From Gemmobacter fulvus (GTDB taxonomy: Bacteria > Pseudomonadota > Alphaproteobacteria > Rhodobacterales > Rhodobacteraceae): a DNA stretch of 64,000 nucleotides. Position 1 is the stretch's first letter; each line of letters begins with the position of its first letter. A program made the position numbers and the translations under genes. Shown one piece after another: positions 21,538 through 32,284 of the stretch. Below the pieces are notes generated by a model that ran no database searches, was not told the origin of the DNA, and saw only the letters and a program-made list of their open reading frames with translations. Where the stretch lies: NCBI RefSeq assembly GCF_018798885.1, contig NZ_CP076361.1, positions 62,001-126,000 of the forward strand, given 5' to 3'.

Positions 21538-22407
21538 TCAGGGCAGCAGCCGGGGCAGGCCGGTGATTTCGGCGGCCAGTTGCCGGGCGGCGGCAGACAG
21601 CGGATTGGCCTGCGCATGGGCCAGAACCACCGGCTCGCCTGGCGCGTCGGTGATGGGGCGGCACAGCAGGGGGGCGCCATCGGCGCTGACCGTGGCGGCG
21701 GGGCGGGTGTAGGACAGCCCGACCCCCAGCCCATTGGCGGCGAAGCTGCGCATCAACTCCAGCGTGGCGCAGCGATGCGTCAGCCGGGGCACCAGTCCGC
21801 GCTGCGAAAACAGCGCGCGCATATGCCCCAGGCTCAGCCCCTGATCGGCCAGGATCAGCGGCTGATCCGCCAGCAGCGCCAAGGTCAGATCGGCCCCGGC
21901 CAACGGGTGCTCCGCTGCCATCACCGCATGGGGCACAACGCGGGCCAACTCAGACCGCGCAATCCCGGCTTCCAGCCCCAGATCCCAGGTCAGCGCCAGA
22001 TCGGTCTGGCCCCGGCGCAGGGCCTCGGCCAGCGCCTCGAACCCCATCACCTGCGGCGCGACCGGCGTGCGCACCTGCCGCAGCAGTGGCGCAAGCAGCA
22101 CCGGCGCCAGATCCTCGAACACCGCAAGGCGCACTGGCGGGGCAGGTGCCGCCCCAGCCATCAACTGCACCAGCCCGTGCAACTGCGCCTCTGCCGCCTC
22201 CAGCCAGCCCCGGCCAAACGAGGTGGGCACCATCGGCCCGCCCGCCCGGCGCAGGAACAGCGGATGGCCCAGTTGCGCCTCCAACTGGGCCAAGGCCACC
22301 GACAGTGCGGGCTGGCTGACATGCAGGGCCTCGGCGGCGGTGGTCACGCCACCATGCCGCGCCACCGCAACGGCATATTCCAGCTGGCGCAGTGTAAGCG
22401 ATAGCAT
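21538..22407 (-). CDS. LysR-family transcriptional regulator
   Basis: A 289-residue LysR regulator. The N-terminal winged helix-turn-helix (1-60) reads MLSLTLRQLEYAVAVARHG and continues through ALHVSQPALSVALAQLE. The effector domain follows from about 90, with a typical RAG-x-P-type linker. It is divergent from a phytanoyl-CoA-dioxygenase-like gene with 85 bp between starts, the usual geometry for a LysR activator and its target. The effector is unknown. Its end is only 16 bp from the convergent aglK end. Confidence 0.92.
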   Translation of the reverse strand: MLSLTLRQLEYAVAVARHGGVTTAAEALHVSQPALSVALAQLEAQLGHPLFLRRAGGPMVPTSFGRGWLEAAEAQLHGLVQLMAGAAPAPPVRLAVFEDLAPVLLAPLLRQVRTPVAPQVMGFEALAEALRRGQTDLALTWDLGLEAGIARSELARVVPHAVMAAEHPLAGADLTLALLADQPLILADQGLSLGHMRALFSQRGLVPRLTHRCATLELMRSFAANGLGVGLSYTRPAATVSADGAPLLCRPITDAPGEPVVLAHAQANPLSAAARQLAAEITGLPRLLP

Positions 22408-22423
22408 CAGCCTATTCCGATCA

Positions 22424-22450
22424 TTGACATATATTATTGGAGATTATGAT
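22424..22450 (+). promoter_or_regulatory. Possible promoter of the phytanoyl-dioxygenase gene
   Basis: TTGACA (22424-22429) is an exact -35 consensus and TATGAT (22445-22450) a plausible -10, but the 15-bp spacing is short. The region is AT-rich and lies between the divergent LysR gene and its neighbour, so an activator may be needed. Confidence 0.35.
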
Positions 22451-22492
22451 GGCCACCATGCCATCCTGTGCCAAGCCAGACAGGAGTGTGCT

Positions 22493-23281
22493 ATGACCCT
22501 CGTGACCCAAGACATGATTGACACCTATCAGCGCGACGGCGTTGTGCTGATCAAGGGCCTTTGGGCCGATTGGGTGGAGGTGATCCGCGCCGGGATCGAG
22601 CGCAACATGGCCGAGCCCGGCCCCTATGCCGCCGAAAACCTGAAACCGGGCGAGGGCGGTCGTTTCTTTGACGACTATTGCAACTGGGAGCGCATCCCTG
22701 AATTCGCGCAGGTGATCCGTGACAGTGCGGTGGCCGATGTCGCGGCACAGCTGATGCAATCCGACCGGGTGCAGATGTTCCACGATCATGTGCTGGTCAA
22801 GGAACCCGGCACCTCCAAACCCACGCCCTGGCACACCGACGGACCCTATTACTTTGTCGAGGGCCGCCAGACCGTCAGCTTCTGGTCGCCGGTCGATCCG
22901 GTGCGCGAGGCCTCGTTGCGCTGTGTCGCGGGATCGCATCTGTGGGAAAAGGATGTGCTGCCGACGCGCTGGATGTCGGAGACGAATTTCTACCCGGACC
23001 CCGAGGCCTATATGCCGGTGCCCGATCCCGATGCCGAAGGCATGCCGGTGCGCGAATGGCAGATGGAGCCGGGCGATGCCGTCGCCTTCAACTATCGCAC
23101 GCTGCATGGCGCGCGCGGCAATCAGGCGGGCACCCGGCGGCGCGCCTTTTCGCTGCGGCTGCTGGGCGAGGATGCCCGCTATGTCGACCGTCCGGGCCGC
23201 ACCTCGCCGCCCTATCCGGGCCATGGCATGCAGCCGGGCGCGCGGCTGCGCGAGGACTGGTTTCCGGTGCTGCGCGGCTGA
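22493..23281 (+). CDS. Phytanoyl-CoA dioxygenase (PhyH) family protein
   Basis: A 262-residue Fe(II)/2-oxoglutarate-dependent oxygenase of the PhyH family. The iron triad is visible as H114-x-D116 in PWHTDGP and H205 in TLHGARG, with an Arg-rich stretch (about 215-218) suited to binding 2-oxoglutarate. The start ATG at 22493 follows RBS caggag. It is transcribed away from a LysR regulator. The substrate cannot be read from the sequence; bacterial PhyH proteins hydroxylate many small molecules, including osmolytes and secondary metabolites. Confidence 0.88.
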   Translation: MTLVTQDMIDTYQRDGVVLIKGLWADWVEVIRAGIERNMAEPGPYAAENLKPGEGGRFFDDYCNWERIPEFAQVIRDSAVADVAAQLMQSDRVQMFHDHVLVKEPGTSKPTPWHTDGPYYFVEGRQTVSFWSPVDPVREASLRCVAGSHLWEKDVLPTRWMSETNFYPDPEAYMPVPDPDAEGMPVREWQMEPGDAVAFNYRTLHGARGNQAGTRRRAFSLRLLGEDARYVDRPGRTSPPYPGHGMQPGARLREDWFPVLRG

Positions 23282-23355
23282 GCCTGCGGGTACGCGCCGC
23301 ACTTCCCGTGCGGGGCGGGATAGGCTAGGGCTTGGGCAGCAAAGCGGAGCATGCC

Positions 23356-24348
23356 ATGGCCAGCCCAAAACCCTTTCTCCCCAAAGCCTTTCCGCCCCCG
23401 GAGTTTCCGCCGCGCCGCCCCAAGCTGTTTGCGCGGATGCCCCCGGCGGTCTTTCCTGTGCTGATGGGCAGCCTCGGGCTGGGCTTGGCCTTGCGCCGCG
23501 CCCTGCCTGCACTGGGGGTGGAGCCGGGGCTGGCCGAGTTGGTGCTGGGCCTGGCCGTCGGCATCTATCTGTTTGCGCTGCTGGCCTATGTGACGAAACT
23601 GGCCCGCCGCCCGGCAGTGCTGCTGGAGGATCTGCGGATCCTGCCGGGGCGGGCGGGGCTGGCTGCGGCCTCGCTGTCGTTGCTGTTGACGGCGGCGGCG
23701 CTGGTGCCCTATGCGCCGACCGTCGCCCATGTACTGCTTTCCATCGGGCTGGGCCTGCATGCGGCCTTGGCGCTGCTGATCCTGCGGCTGTTCTTCGCCG
23801 CGCCGGTTGAGGCGCGCGAGATCACCCCGGTCTGGCATCTGCATTTTGTCGGTTTCATCATTGGCGGGCTGGTGGCGACGCCACTGGGCCTGACGGGCCT
23901 GTCCACCGCGCTGCTTTATGGCACGATTCCGGTGGCGCTGGCGATCTGGGCCGCGTCGGCGGTGCAGCTTTGGCGGCGTATCCCTCCGGCACCGCTGCGC
24001 CCGCTGCTGGCGATCCACCTCGCCCCGGCCAGCCTGTTCGCCACGGTGGCCGCCGGGCTGGGCCTGACCGGGTTTGCACAGATCTGTGCCGGGATGGCCG
24101 GACTGATTGCGCTGGCGCTGCTGATATCGGCGCGCTGGCTGACAGTGACTGGGTTTTCGGCGCTGTGGGGGGCTTTCACCTTTCCGCTGGCGGCGCTGTG
24201 TTCGGCGCTGTTTGCGCTGCATATGGACATCACGGCAACGGTTTTGCTGATCTTTGCGCTTGGCCTGATCCCCTTTGTGCTCATCAAGGTGATGCAGGCT
24301 TGGGCCAAGGGCAGCCTCGCCGCCAAGACCAACGCCGCCGAAGCCTGA
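23356..24348 (+). CDS. TehA/SLAC1-family (TDT) membrane channel or transporter
   Basis: An integral inner-membrane protein of 330 residues with about ten hydrophobic segments, starting near residue 36 and ending near 315 before a charged tail. A Pro-rich cytoplasmic N terminus contains FPPRRPKLFARMPPAVFPVLMG, of which MPPAVFPVLMG is typical of TehA homologues. Family members conduct anions or export tellurite, C4-dicarboxylates or sulfite. The ATG at 23356 is preferred to a TTG at 23332. It converges on the glutamine-amidotransferase-like gene with 6 bp between stops. The substrate is unknown. Confidence 0.85.
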   Translation: MASPKPFLPKAFPPPEFPPRRPKLFARMPPAVFPVLMGSLGLGLALRRALPALGVEPGLAELVLGLAVGIYLFALLAYVTKLARRPAVLLEDLRILPGRAGLAAASLSLLLTAAALVPYAPTVAHVLLSIGLGLHAALALLILRLFFAAPVEAREITPVWHLHFVGFIIGGLVATPLGLTGLSTALLYGTIPVALAIWAASAVQLWRRIPPAPLRPLLAIHLAPASLFATVAAGLGLTGFAQICAGMAGLIALALLISARWLTVTGFSALWGAFTFPLAALCSALFALHMDITATVLLIFALGLIPFVLIKVMQAWAKGSLAAKTNAAEA

Positions 24349-24354
24349 ACGGGG

Positions 24355-25059
24355 TCAGGCGGGGCGGATCTGCGCCACGAAGCCCCGCGCGATCTGCAGG
24401 CCGATCCGGTCCGCCTCGGGTCCGAACCTCTCGGCCAAGGTCGGATGATCTGCGGCCCAACCGGGCTGCATCGCCTCGGCGAGGGTGGGAAAGCTGCGGC
24501 TCCAGTCGGCGACCACCGGGCGGCTGGCCTCGAAGTGGAACTGCGTGCCATAGGTGGCGCGGCCCAGCCGATAGGCCTGATGCGCCGCCCCGGCGGAGTG
24601 CGCCAGATGCACCGCCCCGTCGGGCAGGCTGAACGTATCGGAATGCCATTCAAAGATCGGGAAGGTTGCGGGCAGGGCGCCCAACACCGGATCGGTCTGC
24701 GCCGCCTCGGTCAACTGCACCGGGCACCAGCCGAATTCAGGGGCGGTGCCGATCAGGTTCTGCGCCCCAAAGCCTCGCGCCAGAATTTGCGCGCCAAGGC
24801 AGATGCCCAGCACCGCCCGATCCGCCTCGGAAAACGCCCGCATCGTTGCTGCAAGTGCCGGCAGATAGGGGTGGCTGTCATCGGCCAGCGCGGTCTGCTC
24901 GCCGCCGAACACCACAAGCGCGTCATAGTCTGCCAGCGTGGGCAGTCGCCCGTCCAGATAGGGCCGATACTGGCCGATCCGCGTGCCCGCCTCATGCAGG
25001 GCCACACCCACCTGTCCGTGATGGGTGATCCTGGTATTCTCGACGACTGCAACCCGCAT
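24355..25059 (-). CDS. Class I glutamine amidotransferase-like protein
   Basis: A 234-residue protein of the GuaA-N/type 1 glutamine amidotransferase family. The nucleophile elbow is GICLGAQ (about residues 97-103) and the His/Glu partners are probably in TQFHFEAS near 170. Stand-alone members often hydrolyse gamma-glutamyl amides (PuuD-like) or act on unknown substrates. The start at 25059 gives the natural N terminus MRVAVVENTR; an upstream extension to 25299 runs through the guaB start and is not credible. It is divergent from guaB with 155 bp between. The co-location with a purine gene is suggestive but the protein is not GMP synthetase. Confidence 0.87.
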   Translation of the reverse strand: MRVAVVENTRITHHGQVGVALHEAGTRIGQYRPYLDGRLPTLADYDALVVFGGEQTALADDSHPYLPALAATMRAFSEADRAVLGICLGAQILARGFGAQNLIGTAPEFGWCPVQLTEAAQTDPVLGALPATFPIFEWHSDTFSLPDGAVHLAHSAGAAHQAYRLGRATYGTQFHFEASRPVVADWSRSFPTLAEAMQPGWAADHPTLAERFGPEADRIGLQIARGFVAQIRPA

Positions 25060-25163
25060 CTGCCACCTTCTGTTCGCATCCGCGCCCATCCTGCACGGCA
25101 CACCCGGTGCCGCAATCCCGTTTGCGACCTGTTTTTGATCTTGCGCTTGGCGCATACAAGTGA

Positions 25164-26663
<1,500 letters not shown>

Positions 26664-26688
26664 CCGCGTCTTGTACCACACTCCCCAT

Positions 26689-26721
26689 ACGCGCCGGGGC
26701 AATCCCTCCGGCGCGTTTGCC
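26689..26721 (+). terminator. Rho-independent terminator of guaB
   Basis: Arms acgcgccgg / ccggcgcgt with a 10-nt loop, followed by a T-rich run (ttgccttt). It lies 26 bp after the guaB stop and just before the next gene's RBS. Confidence 0.7.
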
Positions 26722-26741
26722 TTTGCAATGGAGCGTTCCTG

Positions 26742-27911
26742 ATGACCCCCGCCGCCCGCCTGTCCGCCGCGATGCAGATTCTTGACCGCTATCTGGCAGG
26801 CAGCCCGGCGGAACAGGCGCTGACCAATTGGGGGCGGGGCAGCCGCTTTGCCGGGTCGGGGGATCGCAATGCCGTGCGCGATCTGGTGTTCGACGCGATC
26901 CGCTGCCGCCGCAGCCATGCCGCGCTTGGCGGCGGTGAAACCGGGCGCGGGCTGATCCTTGGTGGCTTGCGGGCCGCAGGGGGGGACCCGGCCCCCTTGT
27001 TCACCGGCGAAGGCCATGCGCCCGCCCCGCTGCGCCCCGAGGATGACGGGCGCCCCCCCGAGGCCGGAGCCGAGGCGCTGGATTATCCCGATTGGCTGGC
27101 CCCGGCGCTGGCCGCCGATCTGGGCGCGGATCTGCCCGCGATCATGGATCTGCTGCGCCACCGCGCGCCGGTGTTCCTGCGGGTCAACCGCAACCGTGGC
27201 ACGCGCGACGCGGCCATCGCTGCCCTCGCCGCCGATGACATCCAGACAGAGCCGCATCCTCTGGCCGAAACCGCGCTGCGTGTCACCGCCAATGCCCGCC
27301 GGATTCAGGCGTCAGATGCCTATAGCTCGGGGCTGGTGGAATTGCAGGACGCGGCCTCGCAGGCGGTGATTGCGGCACTGCCGCTGGTGGATGGGCTGCG
27401 GGTGCTGGACTATTGCGCCGGGGGCGGCGGCAAGGCGCTGGCCATGGCGGCGGCGGCCCGGCTGCGCCTGCTGGCCCATGACGCCGATCCGCGCCGGATG
27501 CGCGATCTGCCTGAACGGGCGCGCCGCGCCGGGGCAAAGATCTCGCTGCTGGACACGGCGCAACTGGCCGGGCAACCGCCCTTCGATCTGGTTCTGGCCG
27601 ATGTGCCCTGTTCCGGCTCGGGCAGCTGGCGCCGCGCGCCCGAGGGCAAATGGCTGCTGACGCCCGAGCGGCTGGCGGATCTCTGCCGCCTTCAGGCGCA
27701 GATCCTGCGGGATGTCGCGCCCCTGCTGCGGCCGGGTGGCTGGCTTGCCTATGCCACCTGTTCGCTTCTGGCGCAGGAGAACGAGGCGCAGATTGCCGCC
27801 TTCCTCGCCGCCAACCCCGGCTGGACCCGCCAGTCGGAACGCCGCCTGACCCCGCTGGAGGGTGGCGACGGCTTCTTTGTTGCTGTCTTGCGGCGCGATA
27901 GCCGGCGCTGA
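26742..27911 (+). CDS. RsmB/NOP-family RNA 5-methylcytosine methyltransferase
   Basis: An S-adenosylmethionine-dependent methyltransferase of 389 residues. The Rossmann motif I is DYCAGGGGKALA. Both catalytic cysteines of RNA m5C enzymes are present: C290 in DVPCSGSG and C340 in YATCSLL. An NusB-like helical region covers the N-terminal 130 residues but is short. This places it in the RsmB/Fmu group that methylates 16S rRNA (C967 in E. coli); full-length RsmB is about 430 residues, so the exact target is uncertain. It is followed by cckA after 92 bp. Confidence 0.9.
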   Translation: MTPAARLSAAMQILDRYLAGSPAEQALTNWGRGSRFAGSGDRNAVRDLVFDAIRCRRSHAALGGGETGRGLILGGLRAAGGDPAPLFTGEGHAPAPLRPEDDGRPPEAGAEALDYPDWLAPALAADLGADLPAIMDLLRHRAPVFLRVNRNRGTRDAAIAALAADDIQTEPHPLAETALRVTANARRIQASDAYSSGLVELQDAASQAVIAALPLVDGLRVLDYCAGGGGKALAMAAAARLRLLAHDADPRRMRDLPERARRAGAKISLLDTAQLAGQPPFDLVLADVPCSGSGSWRRAPEGKWLLTPERLADLCRLQAQILRDVAPLLRPGGWLAYATCSLLAQENEAQIAAFLAANPGWTRQSERRLTPLEGGDGFFVAVLRRDSRR

Positions 27912-28003
27912 TCCGCCTGCCACAGAAAAATCCGTCCTCGGTTAAGGGCGGATTAACTTTTTCGGGGCCGAATGGCGGGGTGACGAATCCCCGAGGGCAG
28001 AGG

Positions 28004-30334
28004 ATGGTGGGCAAAACCGTGGCGCAACCGTCTGAACATGGCATGATGGCTCCTGCGCCGTCGCTCACCCTGGCGGCCCTCAGCATTGGCCCGAAATCCT
28101 GGGTTCTGCTGGCGGCGGCCTTTGGCTGTGCCGTCACGGTCGCGCTGGCCCCTGATCCCGCGCTGCGGGTGATGGCGGGCGGGGCGGGTGTGACATTGGC
28201 GATGCTCGTGCTGCTGATCCGCGGCCTTGTGATGGTGGACGCGCTGCGCCTGCGGCGGCTGGAACGCGATCTGACGCAGCTGATGGGCCATGACACCGCG
28301 CCCTGTTTTTCCACCGACGGGGCCGGGGTGATCGGGTTTCAGAACGGTGCCGCTCGGGAGCGTTTTGGCACGCGCGACGGGGTGACGCTGATCTCCACCC
28401 TTCAGGACCATTTCGCCAGCCCGGCTTCGGTGCTGTATCGGCTGCAAAGCCGCGCGATGAACCGGGGTTCTGCCCGCGAAGATGTGGTGACGCGGCGGGG
28501 CCATACCCGGCTGAGCGTGCATCGCATCGGCACCACCCGCTTTCTGTGGCGGCTGGAGGAGTTCATGGATCGCAGCGCAGGCGGGCGTGGTGCCGAAACG
28601 CTCAGCCTGCCCATGCTGATCGCCAACAAATCCGGGGTGATCCTGTTCACCAACGAGGCGATGCGGCGGCTGCTGGGCGGCAGGCCAAAGCGGCTGGACC
28701 GGATCTTTGCCGAACAGGTGCTGCGCTCGGGCGAGGAAATCGAGGTGGCAGGGGGCGAAGGCCCGGTGCGCGCCATTCTGGCCGAGGTCGACGGGCCGGG
28801 CGAACGGCGCGAGATCTACCTGCTGCCGGTGCCTGCGCAGGCGGTGGGCGAAAACAGCCTGGCCGATTTTGAACATGTGCCGGTGGCGCTGCTGAAATTC
28901 GGGGGCGACGGGTCGATGCGGGCGGCGAACAAGGCCGCGCGTCTGGCGCTTGGCCTGCAACCCGACGAATCCCCCGCCTTCCATGATATTTTTGAAGGGC
29001 TTGGCCGGTCTGTCTCTGACTGGCTGGCCGATATCGTGACCGAGCGGGTGCCCGCCGGGGCCGAGGTGTTGCGGCTGCGGCTGAACGAGCAAGACACGTT
29101 CTTTCAGATCAGCCTGCGCCGCATCGTGGAACGGGGCCGCCCCGCGGTGCTGGCGGTGCTGAATGACGCAACGGCGTTGAAAACGCTGGAAGCACAGTTT
29201 GTGCAAAGCCAGAAAATGCAGGCCATCGGCCAGCTTGCAGGCGGAATTGCCCATGATTTCAACAATCTGCTGACGGCGATTTCCGGTCATTGCGACCTGC
29301 TGCTGCTGCGCCATGACCGCAGCGACCCCGAATTTGCCGATCTGGTGCAGATCCATCAGAACGCCAATCGTGCTGCCAGTCTGGTCGGGCAATTGCTGGC
29401 ATTCTCGCGCAAGCAGACCTTGAAGCCGGAACGCATCGACTTGCAGGAGGTGCTGTCGGATCTGACGCATCTGCTCAATCGGCTGGTCGGAGAGCGGATC
29501 CGCCTTTGTCTGACCCATGCGCCCAATCTGGGGCCGATCCGCGCCGACAAGCGGCAGCTGGAACAGGTGATGATGAACCTTGTGGTCAATGCGCGCGATG
29601 CGATGCCGCAGGGTGGCACGATCCGCATCGAAACCGAGGCGCTGAGCCTCAAGGAAGAATTGCGCCGGGATCGGGCGGTGGTGCCTGCGGGCGATTATGC
29701 GGTGATCCGTGTGCTGGATACTGGCTGCGGGATTCCGCAAGACCGGCTGCATAAGATTTTCGAGCCGTTTTTCACCACAAAACGCGTGGGCGAGGGCACC
29801 GGGCTGGGCCTGTCCACCGCTTACGGAATCGTCAAACAATCGGGCGGGTTCATCTTTGTCGACAGCGAGCCGGGTCTGGGCACGGTGTTCCACCTCTATT
29901 TCCCGATCAATGTGGTGGCGGATCATGCCGCCGATGCGCGCATCGCGCGCAAGGTTGCGATGCGGCAGGGCGAAGGGGTGGTGCTGCTGGTCGAGGATGA
30001 GGCGCCGGTGCGCGCCTTTGCCTCACGCGCCCTGCGGCTGCGTGGCTATACCGTGCTGGAGGCCGAATGCGCCGAAGATGCGTTGAAAACGCTTGAGGAT
30101 CCGGCGCTGGATGTCGATGTCTTTGTGACTGATGTGGTCATGCCGGGCATGGACGGGCCAAGCTGGGTGCGCAAGGCCTTGGAAACGCGGCCGAATGTGC
30201 GGGTCATCTTCGTGTCGGGCTATGCCGAAGATTGCCTGTCCGAAAGCCAGTCACGGATCCCGAATTCGGTGTTCCTGCCCAAACCCTTCTCGCTCAGCGA
30301 TCTGACGGAAACGGTGCAGGGCCAGCTTCACTGA
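28004..30334 (+). CDS. cckA: Cell-cycle hybrid histidine kinase CckA
   Basis: A membrane-bound hybrid kinase of 776 residues that, in alphaproteobacteria, feeds phosphate through ChpT to CtrA; in Rhodobacteraceae this controls motility and gene-transfer-agent production. Two transmembrane helices (about 33-48 and 56-77) are followed by PAS-like regions. The HisKA domain has H417 in [11 protein letters not shown], a hallmark CckA H-box, followed by [14 protein letters not shown]. HATPase_c includes VNARDAM and GTGLGLST. The receiver domain has D710 in [11 protein letters not shown]. The ATG at 28004 with RBS gaggg is preferred to a GTG at 27980. The last 7 bp overlap the convergent dppC-like gene. 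Confidence 0.92.
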   Translation: MVGKTVAQPSEHGMMAPAPSLTLAALSIGPKSWVLLAAAFGCAVTVALAPDPALRVMAGGAGVTLAMLVLLIRGLVMVDALRLRRLERDLTQLMGHDTAPCFSTDGAGVIGFQNGAARERFGTRDGVTLISTLQDHFASPASVLYRLQSRAMNRGSAREDVVTRRGHTRLSVHRIGTTRFLWRLEEFMDRSAGGRGAETLSLPMLIANKSGVILFTNEAMRRLLGGRPKRLDRIFAEQVLRSGEEIEVAGGEGPVRAILAEVDGPGERREIYLLPVPAQAVGENSLADFEHVPVALLKFGGDGSMRAANKAARLALGLQPDESPAFHDIFEGLGRSVSDWLADIVTERVPAGAEVLRLRLNEQDTFFQISLRRIVERGRPAVLAVLNDATALKTLEAQFVQSQKMQAIGQLAGGIAHDFNNLLTAISGHCDLLLLRHDRSDPEFADLVQIHQNANRAASLVGQLLAFSRKQTLKPERIDLQEVLSDLTHLLNRLVGERIRLCLTHAPNLGPIRADKRQLEQVMMNLVVNARDAMPQGGTIRIETEALSLKEELRRDRAVVPAGDYAVIRVLDTGCGIPQDRLHKIFEPFFTTKRVGEGTGLGLSTAYGIVKQSGGFIFVDSEPGLGTVFHLYFPINVVADHAADARIARKVAMRQGEGVVLLVEDEAPVRAFASRALRLRGYTVLEAECAEDALKTLEDPALDVDVFVTDVVMPGMDGPSWVRKALETRPNVRVIFVSGYAEDCLSESQSRIPNSVFLPKPFSLSDLTETVQGQLH

Positions 30335-31218
30335 CCCCGGTTGCGCGGATCGAGGGCGGCGCGCAGGCCTTCGGCCATGTAATGCACACTCAGCACGGTG
30401 AGTGAGATGGCAAGGCCGGGCCACAGCACCCGGGTTGGGTAAAGCTGCATCTGCGCCACGCCATCAAACAGTAACCGCCCCCAGGTTGGAAAATCGGGCG
30501 GAAAGCCGAGGCCCAGAAACGACAGGGCGCTTTCGGTCAGGATGGCCGAGGCGAGGCCCAGCGAGGCCGCAATCAGGATAGGCGACATCACATTGGGCAG
30601 CACATGCCGCAGGATCACCTGGCCCGAGGGCGTGCCAAGCGCCAATGCCGCCCGCACGAAATCGCGCGCCTTGAGCGACAGCACCGCGCTGCGCACGATC
30701 CGGGCCACCTGCATCCAGCTTGTAAGACCGATGGCCCCGACCATCAGCAGGAAGATGCCGCCCTCGGGCCCGAACTGGCGCGACAGCGGCTCGCGGAACA
30801 GCATGACCATCAGCAGCAGCAAGGGCAGCAGCGGCAGCGCCAGAAACAGGTCGGTCAACCGCATCAACGGCCCGTCCAGCCTGCGGTAATACCCGGAAAG
30901 CAGCCCGATGCCGCTGCCCAGAACTACCGAGATCGCCATGGCCGCCAGCCCGACCGACAGCGAAATCCGGCCCCCCTGCATCATGCGCAGCAGCAGGTCG
31001 CGGCCCAGCTGATCGGTGCCAAAGGGATAGGCCGCGCCCGGCGGCAGGTTGCGCAGCCGGATCTGCTGGGCGACGGTCATGTCCGGGGCGGCGCGCAGGG
31101 CCGGGCCGATCAGCACGAACAAGATCAGGGCGGCCAGCACGATCAAGCCCAGACGCGCGCCCTTGTGGCGGTTAAATCCGCGCCAGACCGCGCGCCAGGG
31201 GCTGCGCGCTTCAGTCAT
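30328..31218 (-). CDS. Peptide/nickel-type ABC transporter permease (DppC-like)
   Basis: A 296-residue inner-membrane permease of the DppC/OppC family. The N-terminal cytoplasmic arm and first helix (RLGLIVLAALILFVLIGP) precede a periplasmic loop and a five-helix core. The EAA-type loop is AALALGTPSGQVILRHVLPN, with the core ALALGTPSG. The start at 31218 overlaps the upstream permease stop by 8 bp, so translation is coupled; an ORF extension to 31245 lies inside that gene. No ATPase follows: the 3' end meets cckA. Confidence 0.92.
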   Translation of the reverse strand: MTEARSPWRAVWRGFNRHKGARLGLIVLAALILFVLIGPALRAAPDMTVAQQIRLRNLPPGAAYPFGTDQLGRDLLLRMMQGGRISLSVGLAAMAISVVLGSGIGLLSGYYRRLDGPLMRLTDLFLALPLLPLLLLMVMLFREPLSRQFGPEGGIFLLMVGAIGLTSWMQVARIVRSAVLSLKARDFVRAALALGTPSGQVILRHVLPNVMSPILIAASLGLASAILTESALSFLGLGFPPDFPTWGRLLFDGVAQMQLYPTRVLWPGLAISLTVLSVHYMAEGLRAALDPRNRGQ

Positions 31219-32218
31219 AGCGGATCCGCGGGTCGAGCAGGCCATACAGAAGATCGGCCACTAGATTGAACAGCACGATCAGCACGGCAAAAAGAAAGGT
31301 CAGCGTCTGCACCATCGGCAGATCATGCGCCTGCATGGCGCTGATCAGCAATTGCCCCAGACCATTCACCCCGAACACCTGTTCGGTGATGATCGCGCCG
31401 CCAAAGATGCCGGGCACTCCCATGGCGATGACGGTGACCACCGGGATCATCGCATTACGCAGCACGTGCTTCAGCACCACCGCCTGTTCTGACAGGCCCT
31501 TGGCCCGCGCGGTGCGCACATAGTCCTGCCCCAGAGTGTCCAGCATCGCGGCGCGCATGTAGCGGCTGATCTCGGCGGCATTATACAGCGCCAGTACCGC
31601 CACCGGCATCGCCATCTGGCGCAGCTGCGCGCCAAAGCTTTGCCAATCCGTCACCCGCAGCGTGGTGTCATAGACCGAGGGAAACCAGCCCAGCCCTACC
31701 GAAAACAGCAGGATCAGCAGCACGCCGCTGAAAAACGTCGGCACCGAAAAGCCGATCATCGCCAGCGCCGTGCTGATCTGATCGAACCAGCCAGCGGGGT
31801 GGCAGGCCGCATAGATCCCGACCGGCAGCGCGATCAACACGCCCAGCACATAGGCCGATCCGATCACCATCAGCGTCTGGGGCAACCGCTGCGCGATCAC
31901 ATCGGCCACCGGCGCGCGCGATTGCCAGCTCAGGATGCGTGGCGCGTCGCCCAGCAGATCCCGCCCGATCAGCTGCCCCAGCACATGCAGCGGCTCGATC
32001 ACAAAAAACTGTTTGAGCCACATCAGATAACGCACCGCCATCGGGGCATCGGCGCCAAGGGCCGCACGCATCTGCCGGCGCACCTCGGGCGGTACGGTCA
32101 GCGGCACCTGGTTCAGCGGATCCCCGGGCGCGAGGTCGAGCAGCAGAAAGATCACCAGACTGATGACCAGCAGCACCGGCACCGCCAGCAGCAGCCGCCG
32201 GATCGTGAAGCTCAGCAT
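31211..32218 (-). CDS. Peptide/nickel-type ABC transporter permease (DppB-like)
   Basis: A 335-residue DppB/OppB-type inner-membrane permease. The first helix (LLLAVPVLLVISLVIFLLL) is followed by a large periplasmic loop and five helices. The coupling loop contains RTARAKGLSEQAVVLKHVLRN, here cited by its core RTARAKGLSE, and a GVPGIFGGAIITEQVF segment typical of the family. It pairs with the DppC-like gene by an 8-bp overlap and lies 66 bp downstream of the binding-protein gene. Confidence 0.93.
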   Translation of the reverse strand: MLSFTIRRLLLAVPVLLVISLVIFLLLDLAPGDPLNQVPLTVPPEVRRQMRAALGADAPMAVRYLMWLKQFFVIEPLHVLGQLIGRDLLGDAPRILSWQSRAPVADVIAQRLPQTLMVIGSAYVLGVLIALPVGIYAACHPAGWFDQISTALAMIGFSVPTFFSGVLLILLFSVGLGWFPSVYDTTLRVTDWQSFGAQLRQMAMPVAVLALYNAAEISRYMRAAMLDTLGQDYVRTARAKGLSEQAVVLKHVLRNAMIPVVTVIAMGVPGIFGGAIITEQVFGVNGLGQLLISAMQAHDLPMVQTLTFLFAVLIVLFNLVADLLYGLLDPRIRYD

Positions 32219-32284
32219 GGCCCGGCCCCGCAGCTCATGGCGACGGGCCGGGCATGCCGGACAAGGCTGCGGCCTGTGGCGTGG